A stretch of DNA of 64,000 nt from Roseateles terrae (GTDB lineage: Bacteria; Pseudomonadota; Gammaproteobacteria; Burkholderiales; Burkholderiaceae_C), in the NCBI RefSeq assembly GCF_014192155.1, contig NZ_JACHXO010000002.1, positions 580,017 through 644,016 of the forward strand, given 5' to 3'. The notes beneath the pieces were generated by a model. That model had not been told where the DNA came from. It was given only the letters and a program-made list of their open reading frames with translations, and searched no databases. The position numbers and the translations under genes are program-made. Positions 63,832 to 64,000 of this stretch are shown in pieces. Each line of letters starts with the position of its first letter. Positions within the stretch are counted from its first letter, which is position 1.

Positions 63832-64000
63832 CTGGTTGACTTCGCTCGTTGGCGGGATTCTTTGACTCCGCACGAAACCGCCAAGCGGGCCCCCTTTTTC
63901 TCCATGTCCTCCGTCCCCTTCGGGTCCTCCCCCTTGTATCTTCCCTCAAAACGGCTGGTCAGCTGTTGGTCAGTCTGGGCAGGCAGCCGCAGAATTGCAG
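63832..64000. other. intergenic end of window
   Basis: 169 bp after wecB with Pro/Ser-coding-like but unconserved frames and no clear terminator hairpin with a T-run. No feature recognised; the next gene would lie beyond the window. Confidence 0.4.

Overview
The window is high-GC DNA with tightly packed genes, many sharing 1-11 bp overlaps (ATGA, GTGA, TGATG). Its gene content points to a betaproteobacterium of the order Burkholderiales, most likely a Roseateles/Mitsuaria-type environmental or plant-associated organism. Pointers are a five-step hut pathway ending in HutF/HutG, ubiJ-ubiB, aspS next to DUF502 and FmdB-type genes, a plant-pathogen-like type III secretion locus and an EpsL-type exopolysaccharide locus. 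The genus is inferred from gene content only. No rRNA, tRNA, insertion sequence, integrase or CRISPR array was seen.

Layout. Bases 1-3913 hold the 3' end of a FucP-like MFS transporter, a TPR-GGDEF diguanylate cyclase and a methyl-accepting chemotaxis protein. Bases 4076-12235 are a complete histidine utilisation locus: hutC-D-I-G-F leftward and hutU-hutH rightward. A near-perfect HutC-type operator lies inside the -35 region of the predicted hutU promoter. Bases 12254-16286 carry a secreted esterase and a nudB-EEP-clsB operon in which clsB seems to start at CTG. Bases 16602-25585 are accessory surface genes: a helical-repeat protein, a lipoprotein, an orphan FlgH-like protein and a 2,286-residue RTX-type adhesin. 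Bases 25590-31520 are mostly housekeeping: a TPR protein, aspS, DUF502, an FmdB zinc ribbon and a sodium:solute symporter.

Bases 31714-50252 are a type III secretion system (T3SS) core locus. Right-facing block 1 has two small Gly/Met-rich proteins, a strong terminator, two tandem stem-loops, then an unrecognised gene, sctI, sctJ, a sctK-like gene, a GNAT-fold gene, sctT and sctU. The left-facing block is sctL, a small HrpF/needle-like gene, sctC, sctW, sctV, sctD, sctN and sctO. Right-facing block 2 is sctQ, sctR, sctS and an ECF-type sigma factor. The gene order (pilin-like, Gly-rich, I, J, K; L, F, C; W, V, D, N, O; Q, R, S) recalls the Hrp1 clusters of Pseudomonas syringae, where HrpL is an ECF sigma factor. 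A GGAACC-type -35 element precedes sctQ. Oddities are an NPAH instead of NPTH autocleavage motif in SctU, a reduced SctD periplasmic region, an embedded acetyltransferase-like gene, and no recognised translocon, ruler (SctP) or effector genes.

Bases 50310-52413 are ubiB and ubiJ. Bases 52702-63831 are the start of an exopolysaccharide locus: initiating phosphoglycosyltransferase, EpsL-like barrel, galE, manC, a UDP-HexNAc dehydrogenase, rmlBDAC and wecB. These genes supply UDP-Gal, GDP-Man, UDP-HexNAc uronic acid, dTDP-rhamnose and UDP-ManNAc. No other glycosyltransferase, flippase or polymerase is inside the window, so the locus probably continues beyond it.
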